DNA of 47,769 bases from CAZZEX01 sp964653285 (GCA_964653285.1 CAZZEX010000031.1:1-47769); one strand, 5' to 3'. Positions 7,734 to 15,706 are shown, counted from the stretch's first letter. Notes: generated by a model not told the origin, from the letters alone. A program made the numbers and translations.

Positions 7734-7829
7734 GTCTCCTTTCCAAGCACGGGAGGCGCGGCCGTTTCCAGCCACACCCTATCGCCCATCCCCCGTAGGC
7801 TCGGCCCTTAGGGGGAATGGGTCGGAGAC
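7734..7829 (-). promoter_or_regulatory. Moco-type riboswitch candidate, gene-proximal copy
   Basis: A 96-nt element on the minus strand, closed by a perfect 6-bp P1 (GUCUCC with GGAGAC). It contains CUCCGACCC, CCUAAGGGC and a GNRA-capped hairpin (GGCUG-GAAA-CGGCC), and a conserved 3' end (CGCCUCCCG, then GGAAAGGAG) that fits my memory of the Moco RNA motif. It differs from the distal copy at seven positions. The outer P1 pair changes U-A to G-C and two hairpin pairs change compatibly, so the structure is conserved. It lies ahead of the tungstate/molybdate transporter and moa genes. Known Moco RNAs respond to molybdenum or tungsten cofactor. Confidence 0.75.
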
Positions 7830-7944
7830 TGGTGCACATTATGGGGGACGCAGATCAACGCGGATACACGCGCGTGTCTGCATCCTATGTCAAAAACCGG
7901 CGTCCACCTGGAAAGGGGACGCCGGCGCGTTGATTGCTCGTCGT

Positions 7945-8044
7945 CCTTCTCCTTTCCAAGCACGGGAGGCGCAGCCGTTTCCGGCCACACCCTATCGCCC
8001 ATCCCCCGTAGGCTGAGCCCTTAGGGGTAATGGGTCGGAGAAGG
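7945..8044 (-). promoter_or_regulatory. Moco-type riboswitch candidate, promoter-proximal copy
   Basis: This is the second copy of the element, closed by an 8-bp P1 (CCUUCUCC with GGAGAAGG) and carrying the hairpin GGCCG-GAAA-CGGCU. It shares about 89 of 96 bases with the proximal copy. It begins roughly 15-20 nt after the predicted transcription start, so both aptamers would be in the operon's 5' leader. The 117 bp between the two copies contains no recognisable gene. Confidence 0.75.
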
Positions 8045-8067
8045 GATATTGTATGTGATTGTGGGCT

Positions 8068-8096
8068 ATTCTACACCATTTCGGCTCAAGAGGCAA
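8068..8096 (-). promoter_or_regulatory. promoter of the wtp-moa operon
   Basis: On the minus strand, TTGCCT (8096-8091), a 17-nt spacer and TAGAAT (8073-8068). Transcription would start near 8061, just before the first Moco-type element. It is back-to-back with the prfA promoter. Confidence 0.65.
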
Positions 8097-8118
8097 GGGC
8101 AGATACCTGCTGCCCTAC

Positions 8119-8146
8119 TTGACGTCATGCCCCGCTTGGCTATAAT
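8119..8146 (+). promoter_or_regulatory. prfA promoter
   Basis: TTGACG (8119-8124), a 16-nt spacer and a perfect TATAAT (8141-8146). The predicted start near 8153 gives a leader of about 50 nt before prfA. The -35 boxes of the two divergent promoters are 22 bp apart. Confidence 0.8.
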
Positions 8147-8205
8147 ACCTCCAGCGCGTGGGGCGGCCTGCCCAGGTTCGCCCCACTGTGTGAGTTGAGA
8201 AGACC

Positions 8206-9282
8206 ATGTTAGAGAGACTGAATAGAGTCGAGGAACGATACGAGGAACTGACGCGCCTGATGGCCGACCCGGCCGTGACGCAGGACTACGGGCGCCTGGC
8301 CCAGTACGCCAAAGAGCGGGTCGGCATCGAAGATGTCGTCAGCATCTACCGGGCCTACAAAGATGTGGCTAAAGAACTGGAGGAGACAAAGACGCTGCTG
8401 ACCGATGATGCGGATCCCGAACTGCGGGTGCTGGCCGAGGGGGAGGTCACCTGCTTGCAGGCCCGGCTGGACGAACTGGAGTCTCAACTCCGCCAGTCGC
8501 TACTCCCCAAAGACCCGCGCGATGCCAGGGATGTGATCGTCGAGATTCGCGCCGGGGCCGGTGGCGATGAAGCCGGCCTCTTCGCTGCCGACCTGTATCG
8601 GATGTACACCCGCTATGCCGAGCGGCAGGGGTGGAACACGGAGTTGCTAAGCGGCCATTCCACCGGTATCGGCGGCTTCAAAGAGGTCATCTTTGGGGTG
8701 AGAGGGCAGGGGGCTTTCTCTCGCTTCAAGTTCGAAAGCGGCGTCCACCGTGTCCAGCGTGTGCCGATCACCGAGTCCTCCGGGCGCATTCACACTTCTA
8801 CTGCCACTGTCGCAGTCCTGCCCGAGGTGGACGAGGTGGAGGTCCACATTGACCCCAAGGACCTGGGGATCGAGGTCTACGGCTCCTCCGGCCCCGGTGG
8901 TCAGCACATGCAGAAAAACGCCACTGCCATCCGCATCACCCACAAACCGACTGGGATGGTCGTCGCCTGCGAAAGCGAGCGCTCGCAGACGCAGAACAAA
9001 CTGCGGGCGTTGGCCGTCTTGCGGGCACGTCTCTACGAGCAAGAGCGCTGGAAGCAGGAGGCAGAGGTGGCCGAGACGCGACGGGCCCAGGTGGGTACCG
9101 GGGAGCGCAGCGAGAAAATCCGCACCTATAATTTCCCTCAGAACCGCGTCACCGATCACCGCATCGGCCTGACCCTCCACCGGCTGCCCGACGTGCTGGA
9201 CGGCGACCTGGACCCCTTCATTGACAAACTGACCGCGCAGGAACAGGCGGAGCGACTGGAGGCTATGGGAGAGGCCAGGTGA
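8206..9282 (+). CDS. prfA: peptide chain release factor 1
   Basis: RF1 ends translation at UAA and UAG. The 358 residues are the usual length. The peptidyl-tRNA hydrolysis motif GGQ is at 231-233, and the codon-reading tripeptide is P187-I188-T189, the PxT type of RF1 rather than the SPF of RF2. The N-terminal coiled region and GAGGDEA motif are intact. It is the first gene of a plus-strand operon that also contains its methyltransferase prmC, but a toxin-antitoxin pair separates the two. Its stop codon overlaps the next ATG. Confidence 0.97.
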   Translation: MLERLNRVEERYEELTRLMADPAVTQDYGRLAQYAKERVGIEDVVSIYRAYKDVAKELEETKTLLTDDADPELRVLAEGEVTCLQARLDELESQLRQSLLPKDPRDARDVIVEIRAGAGGDEAGLFAADLYRMYTRYAERQGWNTELLSGHSTGIGGFKEVIFGVRGQGAFSRFKFESGVHRVQRVPITESSGRIHTSTATVAVLPEVDEVEVHIDPKDLGIEVYGSSGPGGQHMQKNATAIRITHKPTGMVVACESERSQTQNKLRALAVLRARLYEQERWKQEAEVAETRRAQVGTGERSEKIRTYNFPQNRVTDHRIGLTLHRLPDVLDGDLDPFIDKLTAQEQAERLEAMGEAR

Positions 9283-9683
9283 TGGAACGACGCGCAGACC
9301 TCCGTCAGCGGCTCCAGGCGGCGTTAGAGCCGCATCAGGAAATCGCCTTCGCCTATCTCCACGGCTCCTTCCTGGACGAGGCCCTGCCGTACCATGACGT
9401 GGACGTCGCCGTTTACCTGGATCCCACCCAGGTCGCGGGGCGGGACCTCTTCGAGTATGAAATGACGCTCTCCGTTGACCTGACGCTGGCCCTGCACATC
9501 CCTGTGGACGTACACGTGTTGAACCAGGCCCCTCTCGGCTTTCAGCACAGCGTCTTACATCGAGGCGAGGTGTTCTTCATCCAGGACGACGAGCGCCTGA
9601 CTGACTTTATCGAGCAAGTAGGACTGGCATATATGGAATTCTCGTACTACGTCCGGGAATACCTGCGGGAGGTGACATCTTGA
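9282..9683 (+). CDS. mntA: MntA-type nucleotidyltransferase antitoxin
   Basis: A minimal nucleotidyltransferase of 133 residues. The polymerase-beta signature is clear: G28-S29, then 9 residues, then D39-x-D41 (HGSFLDEALPYHDVDVAV), with a further acidic residue expected on the next strand. In characterised MntA-HepT (type VII) systems this protein AMPylates a HEPN toxin and silences it. The ATG overlaps the prfA stop (TGATG), so translation is coupled to release factor 1. Its own stop overlaps the HEPN gene in the same way. Confidence 0.88.
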   Translation: MERRADLRQRLQAALEPHQEIAFAYLHGSFLDEALPYHDVDVAVYLDPTQVAGRDLFEYEMTLSVDLTLALHIPVDVHVLNQAPLGFQHSVLHRGEVFFIQDDERLTDFIEQVGLAYMEFSYYVREYLREVTS

Positions 9684-10138
9684 TGCAGGGAGTTGACGTG
9701 GAACTGGTGCGTGAGCGAGCACGAGAGATACGCGAGAGCATCACAAAGGTGCGCCGGTATGTCGCTCAGTCCGACGAGAAGTTTTTCGCCGATGAGCGCA
9801 ACCTGTACACCGTGATGCACCTCCTGCTCATCGCTATCGAGGCCATCGCGGCCATTTGCAACCATATCCTGGCCAGGACTGCACGCCGGGCTCCCTCCAG
9901 TTACGCCGACTGTTTCGAGGGGTTGGAGCACCTTGGTATCTTGGATCGCAACCTGACGGGCCGTCTGGTACGGATGGCTCGCTTCCGCAATCTATTGATC
10001 CATCGCTACTGGGGGATAGATCCCCAGCGCGTGCTGCTTTACGCCCGGGAGAACCCGGATGACCTGGAACAGTTCCTGATTCAGGTGGGGCAGTGGCTGG
10101 GACAGGAATTAAACCCGATGCGGGGACAGGCAGGCTAG
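9683..10138 (+). CDS. hepT: HepT-type HEPN domain toxin (DUF86)
   Basis: A 151-residue all-helical HEPN protein. The ribonuclease motif is intact: R102-x4-H107-x-Y109 (RNLLIHRYW), where the Tyr is the AMPylation site in characterised HepT. Family blocks such as VMHLLLIAIEAIAAICNHI and SYADCFEGLEHLGIL are present. The ATG lies in the stop of mntA and is preceded by GGGAGGTG. With mntA it forms a complete type VII toxin-antitoxin pair inserted between prfA and prmC. Confidence 0.9.
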   Translation: MQGVDVELVRERAREIRESITKVRRYVAQSDEKFFADERNLYTVMHLLLIAIEAIAAICNHILARTARRAPSSYADCFEGLEHLGILDRNLTGRLVRMARFRNLLIHRYWGIDPQRVLLYARENPDDLEQFLIQVGQWLGQELNPMRGQAG

Positions 10139-10144
10139 ACGTCG

Positions 10145-11068
10145 GTGGTAAGAACAAGGCAGGCGGAGGGACTGGAAACTCTATACCGGCAACTTGATAC
10201 CAGCATCCAGCATCCAGTACCCAGCGTCGGGTGGTCTTTGCGCCAGGCGGTCGCTGAACTGACCTCCATCACAGACGTTCCCCGCCTCGAAGCAGAGGTG
10301 CTCCTGGCCCACGTGCTGGGAACCTCGCGCACACCGCTGCTGGCTCATCCCGAACACGTCCTCACCTCTGGTCAACTATCCAACTACCAGACCCTTATCC
10401 GCCGCCGTGCTTCCGGCTACCCCCTTCCCTACCTCACTGGTCGCGTCGAGTTCTATGGACTGGAGTTTGAGGTCACGCCCGAGGTGCTGATCCCCCGCCC
10501 GGATACGGAGACGCTGGTGGACCTGGCGCTGGCACGCCGTCCGGCGACCGTCGTGGACGTAGGAACCGGCTGCGGTTGCATTGCCGTCTCCCTGGCAGTT
10601 CACCTGCCTGAGGCTATTATCCACGCCATCGAGATCTCTCCGGCGGCTCTGGCCGTGGCGCAGCGGAACGTGGAGCGGCACGGCGTCACCGGTCGAGTGC
10701 GGCTGGTGGCCGGCGACGTGCTCACCCTGCGCCCCGGCCTGGTAGACCTGATCGTCTCCAATCCGCCCTACATTTCCACGGGTGAATGTGGTTCGCTGCC
10801 GGCGTCGGTGCGCGATCACGAGCCCCGGCTGGCGCTCGACGGCGGCCCGGATGGGCTGAGCGTCATCCGGCGGCTGCTGGCCCAGGCCCCGGCGGTACTG
10901 CGCAGCCGAAGGGCCGAAGGATGCCCTGGCGGAGGGCTGCTCATCGAGATCGGGGCCGATCAGGGAGAGGCAGCGAACCGCTTGGCCCGCACCTTCTTCC
11001 CCCAGGCCACCGTGCGCGTGCACCCCGACCTGGCCGGGCGCGACCGGGTGCTGGAGGTGCAGACGTGA
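10145..11068 (+). CDS. prmC: peptide chain release factor N5-glutamine methyltransferase
   Basis: PrmC methylates the Gln of the release-factor GGQ motif. The N-terminal helical domain contains the LEAEVLLAHVLGTSR pattern. The SAM-binding region has DVGTGCGCIAVSLA and the catalytic motif is SNPPYI. Length (307) is slightly above the family norm. The first 25 residues are encoded partly by a CAGCATC tandem repeat (about 10201-10225), and no ATG is present there. The GTG at 10145 is therefore uncertain, and a later alternative start is possible. The stop overlaps the start of the next gene. Confidence 0.93.
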   Translation: MVRTRQAEGLETLYRQLDTSIQHPVPSVGWSLRQAVAELTSITDVPRLEAEVLLAHVLGTSRTPLLAHPEHVLTSGQLSNYQTLIRRRASGYPLPYLTGRVEFYGLEFEVTPEVLIPRPDTETLVDLALARRPATVVDVGTGCGCIAVSLAVHLPEAIIHAIEISPAALAVAQRNVERHGVTGRVRLVAGDVLTLRPGLVDLIVSNPPYISTGECGSLPASVRDHEPRLALDGGPDGLSVIRRLLAQAPAVLRSRRAEGCPGGGLLIEIGADQGEAANRLARTFFPQATVRVHPDLAGRDRVLEVQT

Positions 11069-11907
11069 TCCGGGGCGCACATATCCGGCTCCTGGCGCTT
11101 GACCTGGATGGCACGCTGATGGGCGACGACCTGATCATCTCCCCCCGGGTGCGGCGTGCCATTGCCGCTGCCCAGGAGAGCGGGGTGGTGGTCACCCTGG
11201 CCACGGGTCGTATGTTCGACGCCACGCTCGCCTTTGCGCGGGAACTGGGCATAACTGCGCCGCTCTTATGCTATCAAGGGGCGCTCATCCGGTCTCCAGA
11301 CTCCGACGTCCCGCTCTACCGGGCGGCGATGGAGCCAGCGTTGGTGCGCGAGGTGCTGGAATGGCAGACCAGGCGAGGCTGGCACGTCGTCCTCTACGCC
11401 GACGATGACGTCTTCGTCGCCGAACGGCGGTACCCGGAATCTTTCTACCGCGCCCTGTTGGGCGAGCGATTAGTCTGGGTGGGTGACCTGTTCCCCGTGC
11501 TGGAGCAGCATGAGCCGGTCAAGTTCCTCGTCGTCGCTGAGCCGCCTGAGGCTGGCCGCATCGAGACGGAGTTACGGCAGTGCTTCGATGGGCGGATGGA
11601 GGTGGTGCGCTCCCACGCCATGTTCGTCGAGGGGAACCCGTTGGGGGTGTCGAAAGGGGAGGCGCTGCGACGGCTGGCCGATCACTTGGACGTTCCCCGA
11701 ACACAGGTGATGGCGGTCGGAGATCAGGGTAATGATGTCGCGATGATCGCCTGGGCTGGGGTGGGCGTGGCGATGGGCAACGGTAGCCCGGCGACCAAAG
11801 CCGTCGCCGATTGGATCGCGCCGCCGTTGGCAGAAGACGGCGCGGCCGTGGCTATTGAGCGCTTCGTACTGGGCTCCTCATTCCCTCTCCACCACCAACA
11901 GGTGTGA
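11065..11907 (+). CDS. HAD-superfamily Cof-type phosphatase
   Basis: Cytoplasmic HAD hydrolase of the Cof subfamily (280 residues). It has motif I DLDGTL, motif II region TLATGR, motif III K in GVSKGEALRRL and motif IV GDQGNDVAMI. These enzymes dephosphorylate small phosphometabolites such as sugar phosphates; the specific substrate is unknown. The GTG at 11065 overlaps the prmC stop and is preceded by GGAGGT 6 nt upstream. Its 3' end overlaps the convergent methyltransferase gene by 30 bp. Confidence 0.9.
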   Translation: MIRGAHIRLLALDLDGTLMGDDLIISPRVRRAIAAAQESGVVVTLATGRMFDATLAFARELGITAPLLCYQGALIRSPDSDVPLYRAAMEPALVREVLEWQTRRGWHVVLYADDDVFVAERRYPESFYRALLGERLVWVGDLFPVLEQHEPVKFLVVAEPPEAGRIETELRQCFDGRMEVVRSHAMFVEGNPLGVSKGEALRRLADHLDVPRTQVMAVGDQGNDVAMIAWAGVGVAMGNGSPATKAVADWIAPPLAEDGAAVAIERFVLGSSFPLHHQQV

Positions 11908-12633
11908 GAGGCCGCAAGCGCGGAGCGGGGTGCGCTCAAGCGCGTAGGTGATGGCGCGCAAGGCCTGGCCCAGGGCAGGGGCGCGGGCGACGATGTTGTC
12001 GTAGCCGGGAAAGACCTGGGTGTGGTGGACGACGTGGACGGGGAGCCCGTCGAAGAGGCGGCGCAGGCCAGCGGCGGTGTAGGCGCGCACGTGGGGGGCC
12101 AGATAGTCGCGCAGCGGCGTGGGCAGCCAGTTGACCAGCGGCACGTTGCCGAAGTGGTAGCGCCCCCACCAGAAAATGCCGTGGGTCTCGAAGGGGTAGA
12201 GCCGGTTGGGGACGAAGACGACGATGCGGCCGCCGGGCCGGGTCACGCGCACCATCTCGGCCACGCAGGCCCGGTCGTCGGCGACGTGCTCCAGCACCTC
12301 GTGAGAGAAGACGACGTCGAAGGCGGCGTCGGGGAAAGGGAGGCGCTCTCCGGGGGACTGGACCACGCCAGCGGCCCGCTCCTGCGCTTCCAGCGCCCGC
12401 TCGCGCTCGATCTCGACGCCGAAGACGAGGGGGGTCTCGCGCAGGAAGGCGGCCGTGTACATCCCCACGCCGCAGCCCGCGTCGAGCACGCGCCGGCCCC
12501 CCAGCGGTGCCCAGCGGCGCACCATCTGGAAGCGCCGTTCCTGTCCCGCCCGCCAGACAAAACTGGGGAGGCCGCGAGTGGCGGCCTTGTCTTCCCCTCT
12601 CCTTGTCCCCTGGTCTCCTTGTCCCCTCCTCAT
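11878..12633 (-). CDS. class I SAM-dependent methyltransferase
   Basis: This 251-residue protein has the SAM motif LDAGCGVGMYT, an acidic end of strand 2 (GVEIERE) and the Methyltransf_11 block AFDVVFSHEVLEHVADD. The substrate is unknown; the family includes quinone, lipid and small-molecule methyltransferases. The ATG at 12633 overlaps the ubiX stop (ATGA), so the two are coupled and may share a pathway. A GTG at 12642 is an alternative start. The first 20 codons lie in a short repeat rich in GGGGACAAGG units, and the N-terminus is poorly conserved. Confidence 0.85.
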   Translation of the reverse strand: MRRGQGDQGTRRGEDKAATRGLPSFVWRAGQERRFQMVRRWAPLGGRRVLDAGCGVGMYTAAFLRETPLVFGVEIERERALEAQERAAGVVQSPGERLPFPDAAFDVVFSHEVLEHVADDRACVAEMVRVTRPGGRIVVFVPNRLYPFETHGIFWWGRYHFGNVPLVNWLPTPLRDYLAPHVRAYTAAGLRRLFDGLPVHVVHHTQVFPGYDNIVARAPALGQALRAITYALERTPLRACGLSHLLVVERE

Positions 12634-13196
12634 CCTTCCCACCTGGTGTACAACTCGTTCTCCACGCCCAGTCGCGCCAGCACACGCCCCACGGTGGTGT
12701 CCACGAGTTCGGCGATGGTCTGCGGATGGCCGTAGAAAGCGGGAACGGGTGGCAAGATGACCGCGCCGATCTCGGCTGCGCGCACCATCAGGCGCAGGTG
12801 GCCCAGGTGCAGGGGGGTCTCCCGCACGACGAGCACCAATGGACGTCCCTCCTTGAGCGCAACGTCGGCCGCGCGGCTCATCAGGTCGGCGGCGTAGGAA
12901 TTGGCGACGGCGGATAGCGTCTTGATCGAGCAGGGCGCGATGACCATGCCGTCTGTGGCGCAGGAGCCGCTGGCGATGGGAGCCGTGAGGTCGTCGGGAG
13001 CGTATGCGTGATCGGCCAACGCCTCAACCTGCGCCACCGTGCGCCCGGTCTCGTGGGCGACGATCAGGTGAGCGGTATGGCTGACGACCAGGTGGGTCTC
13101 GATCTCGGGACGCCCCGCCAGCACTTCCAGCAACCGGATGCCGTAGATCGCGCCGCTGGCTCCCGAGATGCCGACGATCAGTCGCCTTTGCTTCAC
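12630..13196 (-). CDS. ubiX: UbiX-family flavin prenyltransferase
   Basis: UbiX attaches a dimethylallyl group to FMN to make the prenyl-FMN cofactor of UbiD decarboxylases. The 188 residues start MKQRRLIVGISGASGAIYG, the exact family N-terminus, from a GTG preceded by AGGAG 8 nt upstream. Further motifs are SGSCATDGMVIAPCS and LVLVVRETPLHLGHL. The downstream methyltransferase is translationally coupled. No UbiD decarboxylase is in the window, so the pathway is unclear; menaquinone or aromatic-acid metabolism are usual contexts. Confidence 0.93.
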   Translation of the reverse strand: MKQRRLIVGISGASGAIYGIRLLEVLAGRPEIETHLVVSHTAHLIVAHETGRTVAQVEALADHAYAPDDLTAPIASGSCATDGMVIAPCSIKTLSAVANSYAADLMSRAADVALKEGRPLVLVVRETPLHLGHLRLMVRAAEIGAVILPPVPAFYGHPQTIAELVDTTVGRVLARLGVENELYTRWEG

Positions 13197-13213
13197 TCGT
13201 TCATCTCCTAATC

Positions 13214-14032
13214 CTAAGCCCAATCATCCAACCAGGCCCTGGGCGACGTAGCCCAGCGTGACCAACGGGCAGGGCCACCCGGCGATCCGCCGCGAGCGAC
13301 TGGGGGGCAAAGCCCCCGGCAGCGATCGTAGAAGGCGGTGAAGCGGGTGACCAGTTCGGCGATGAAACGCCGGTTCTCGAAGCGGGCCACTTCGTCCAGG
13401 CCATCAAGGAGGAGCAGGACGTTGCCTGCTTTCAGCCGCTCCGCGATCCAGCCCTCGGGCAGGTTCAACCCGCTCAAGCGGGAGACGACGTAACCCTGCA
13501 GCAGGTCGGGGCGGGGCGAGACGGTCTCGGCCGGTTCCTGCTGGGCCAGGTGGCGGCCCAGGTCGTGCAGGGACAGGAAAAGAGGCAACGGTGGCGGGTC
13601 GGGGAGCCAGCCGTTCCCGTCGGGCCTTCGGCCAGCATAGGCGTCGGCGGCGGTGAGGGCGACGTACTTGAGGAAGGTGGTCTTGCCAGAGCCGGCCTCG
13701 CCCACCAGGACCAGGCACGGGCACCGGGCGATCAGGTCGGTCAGCGGTACCTCCCCGGCCCCCTCCGTGGCCCGGAGGAGGGGCATCCCTGCTCCGAGAG
13801 CGCCGGGTTCTCTGCCTCCCCTGGCCGTGAGGGGGACATAGACACTCTCTAGCGAGACGATGATGAGGTGCTCCTTGACGAGCGATTTGTGACGGGGGAT
13901 GGTGACGTGGTGTTCTCCGCCTTGCATCGTGGTGAGTCGCATATGGCTGCCCGTCTGACGGGTGACCTCGTATCCGTACCGCCGAAGCAGAACAGCCAAC
14001 TCTTCGCCGCTCACGTCCCGGGGAAGTTTCAT
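13214..14032 (-). CDS. chimera: HicA toxin N-terminus fused to truncated NACHT ATPase
   Basis: Residues 1 to about 50 are a HicA mRNA interferase (SGEELAVLLRRYGYEVTRQ, TGSHMRL with the catalytic His, GGEHHVTIPRH). The normal HicA C-terminus is missing. From about residue 58 the chain continues in frame as a NACHT NTPase: SLESVYVPLTARGG, Walker A GEAGSGKT at 111-118, and Walker B LLLLDGLDEV. The NACHT part stops soon after Walker B, where a G/C-run hairpin element (13292-13318) interrupts it and the remaining residues are out of the family frame. The ATG overlaps the hicB stop (ATGA). It may be a non-functional relic or a membrane-free toxin-ATPase chimera. Confidence 0.7.
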   Translation of the reverse strand: MKLPRDVSGEELAVLLRRYGYEVTRQTGSHMRLTTMQGGEHHVTIPRHKSLVKEHLIIVSLESVYVPLTARGGREPGALGAGMPLLRATEGAGEVPLTDLIARCPCLVLVGEAGSGKTTFLKYVALTAADAYAGRRPDGNGWLPDPPPLPLFLSLHDLGRHLAQQEPAETVSPRPDLLQGYVVSRLSGLNLPEGWIAERLKAGNVLLLLDGLDEVARFENRRFIAELVTRFTAFYDRCRGLCPPVARGGSPGGPARWSRWATSPRAWLDDWA

Positions 14033-14241
14033 ATGAGCAGAATCTCCTCTCGCACCACCCGCAGGCACAGCAGAGTTGGCTGTCTGTCTTCTTCTCCGAA
14101 GTGGCACAGAACAGCGTCTCGGACGGCTTCCTTCAACTCCTCCCAGGTGTCCGCTTCGGTGAAAATGGAATGCCCCATCGCCCGGGCCACGTACCCCCCT
14201 TCCGGGGCTTCCTCTACCAGAAAGATAATCTCCTTTGTCAT
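14029..14241 (-). CDS. hicB: HicB-family antitoxin
   Basis: A 70-residue HicB-like protein with the partial RNase H-type core: EIIFLVEEAPEGGYVARAMG, then the helix WEELKEAVRDAV and the family ending CHFGEEDRQP. No C-terminal DNA-binding domain is present, as in short HicB proteins. AAGGAG lies 7 nt before the ATG. Its stop overlaps the hicA start. In HicBA systems HicB blocks the HicA interferase; here HicA is truncated and fused, so what HicB still neutralises is uncertain. Confidence 0.85.
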   Translation of the reverse strand: MTKEIIFLVEEAPEGGYVARAMGHSIFTEADTWEELKEAVRDAVLCHFGEEDRQPTLLCLRVVREEILLI

Positions 14242-14611
14242 TCCCTCACTCCTTTCCGCTCAGCTCCCCATCGGTCTATCACACCGGGGGATCAGGCGAT
14301 CCAGTCCCTCGCATATTTACTCTCCCGCAATGCTGGCGAAGGGGCGGCCCTACCGCGAGCGTCGCCCGCGGGCTACCACCGGCGGTAGGGCCATTTTATA
14401 TTCGGCCAGCGCTTTCCGCAAGCGCCGGCCGGGGACAGGCCGCGCCATCTCTCTTAAGCCTCGGTCCGCGTCAACGTGGCCGGCATACCATCTGCCTCGA
14501 AATCCGTTAATCCTGCCAATCCGTCGTTCTCCGCCCCCGCGAGCGACTGGGGGGCTTTGCCCCCCAGACCCCCCAATTCAGCAACCAGCAACCAGCAACC
14601 AGAAACCAGGA
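14242..14611. other. intergenic region with a relic gene start and palindromes
   Basis: No gene is seen here, but there are several structures. A minus-strand segment at 14308-14340 matches the ribosome site and start of the adjacent membrane gene (15660-15692) at 27 of 32 bases and includes GGAGAGTAAATATG; its reading frame closes after 11 codons. A perfect 10-bp inverted repeat (14346-14355 with 14383-14392, GGCCCTACCG) has ATTTTATA on its plus-strand 3' side. A G/C-run hairpin lies at 14540-14575, and three to four CAGCAACC repeats run from 14579 to 14606. Confidence 0.7.
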
Positions 14612-15666
14612 TTAGAGAGAGATGGGGGAGATGCACCGAAAACCCCCGTAGTCGTACGAGTAGATGGGGAAGAGCCTGAAGCGGTAAGCGCAGCGGGCGC
14701 GGCCTCGATAGAAATCCCACGAGCCGCCACGCACCACGCGGCCACGACCCTCCCTGGTAGCCGTCCACCCCCAGACGTTCCCTGCCATGTCCGCACAACT
14801 GTAGGGGCTATCCCCACCCGGCGAGTACTGGCCCACTGGGGTGGTGTCGCCGATACCGGCCTCCTCTGTATTGCAGCGGCCCTCCTCCCAGTCACCCCAG
14901 GGGTACGCCCGCCCGTCGCTGCCCCGCGCTGCCTTCTCCCACTCCTCCTCGGTGGGCAGTCGCTTGCCCGCCCACTCGGCGTAGGCCACGGCGTCGTGCC
15001 AGGTCACATATACCACCGGGTGGGTGCCCTTTTCGGCAGGATAGGCGCCGCCTTCCCAGTGTCTGGGTGGAGAATGGTCGGTGCCCCCCACGAAGCGGCT
15101 GTACTGGGCGTTGGTCACCGGGTATTTGTCAATACGAAAGGCATCCACGTACATCTTCCGTTTTTCATCGCCCATCAGGAACTCCCCGGCCGGAATCTCG
15201 ACTACCCTGCTGTCCAACGCAGTTCCAATGTGACCGGGGCCCTGGTCTTGAGGCCGCGGATGTTCAGCCCCCGGTACTCCTCGATGAGGTGGATCAGGTA
15301 GCGTTTCTTGAAGCCCCAGCCAGAACCGAGCCGGCTCAGTCCCTCGGCGATGGCGCTGCCCAGCCTCTCGAAAACCGGCTTGAGCATAAAGCCCAGGACA
15401 ACGCCGACCAGTCCGACCAGCCCGGCCAACCACCAGGGGATTTGTTTTTCCGTCAGTTGGAGAAAGGTTGGCGTGGCGGTGGGGCCCGGCGTAGCGGCGG
15501 TCGGATAGGGAGTGTGGGTGGGAGGAGGCGTGTAGGTAGGGAGAGCAGGCGTGCCAGTGACGATGAGCGTCGGAGAAGGGGACACGGCTGTTTGTGCCCC
15601 GCTCAGCCCGCTGAAGAGTATCAGCAGGGCACAAGCCAGCGCCCACGGCACGATAATTCTTCGCAT
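14612..15666 (-). pseudogene. membrane/FGE-sulfatase gene with central deletion and frameshift
   Basis: The 5' part (15666-15202) encodes a signal peptide, a Thr/Pro-rich linker, a membrane helix (WWLAGLVGLVGVVLGFML) and a conserved stretch ending TRAPVTLEL, then stops at TAG. In another frame a formylglycine-generating-enzyme-like (FGE-sulfatase) domain begins at about 15205 (VVEIPAGEFLMG). It runs through PVTNAQYSRF, WHDAVAYAEWAGKRLPTEEEWEKAARG, DMAGNVWGW and VVRGGSW to a natural end (GGFRCISP). The ATG at 15666 has AGGAGAG. Complete relatives of this architecture carry a NACHT ATPase between the two parts; it is missing here, and a matching NACHT core lies 1 kb downstream. Relatives' architecture is from memory. 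Confidence 0.75.
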
Positions 15667-15706
15667 ACTTACTCTCCTGCGATACCGGCGAATCAGGAAC
15701 CTCTAC

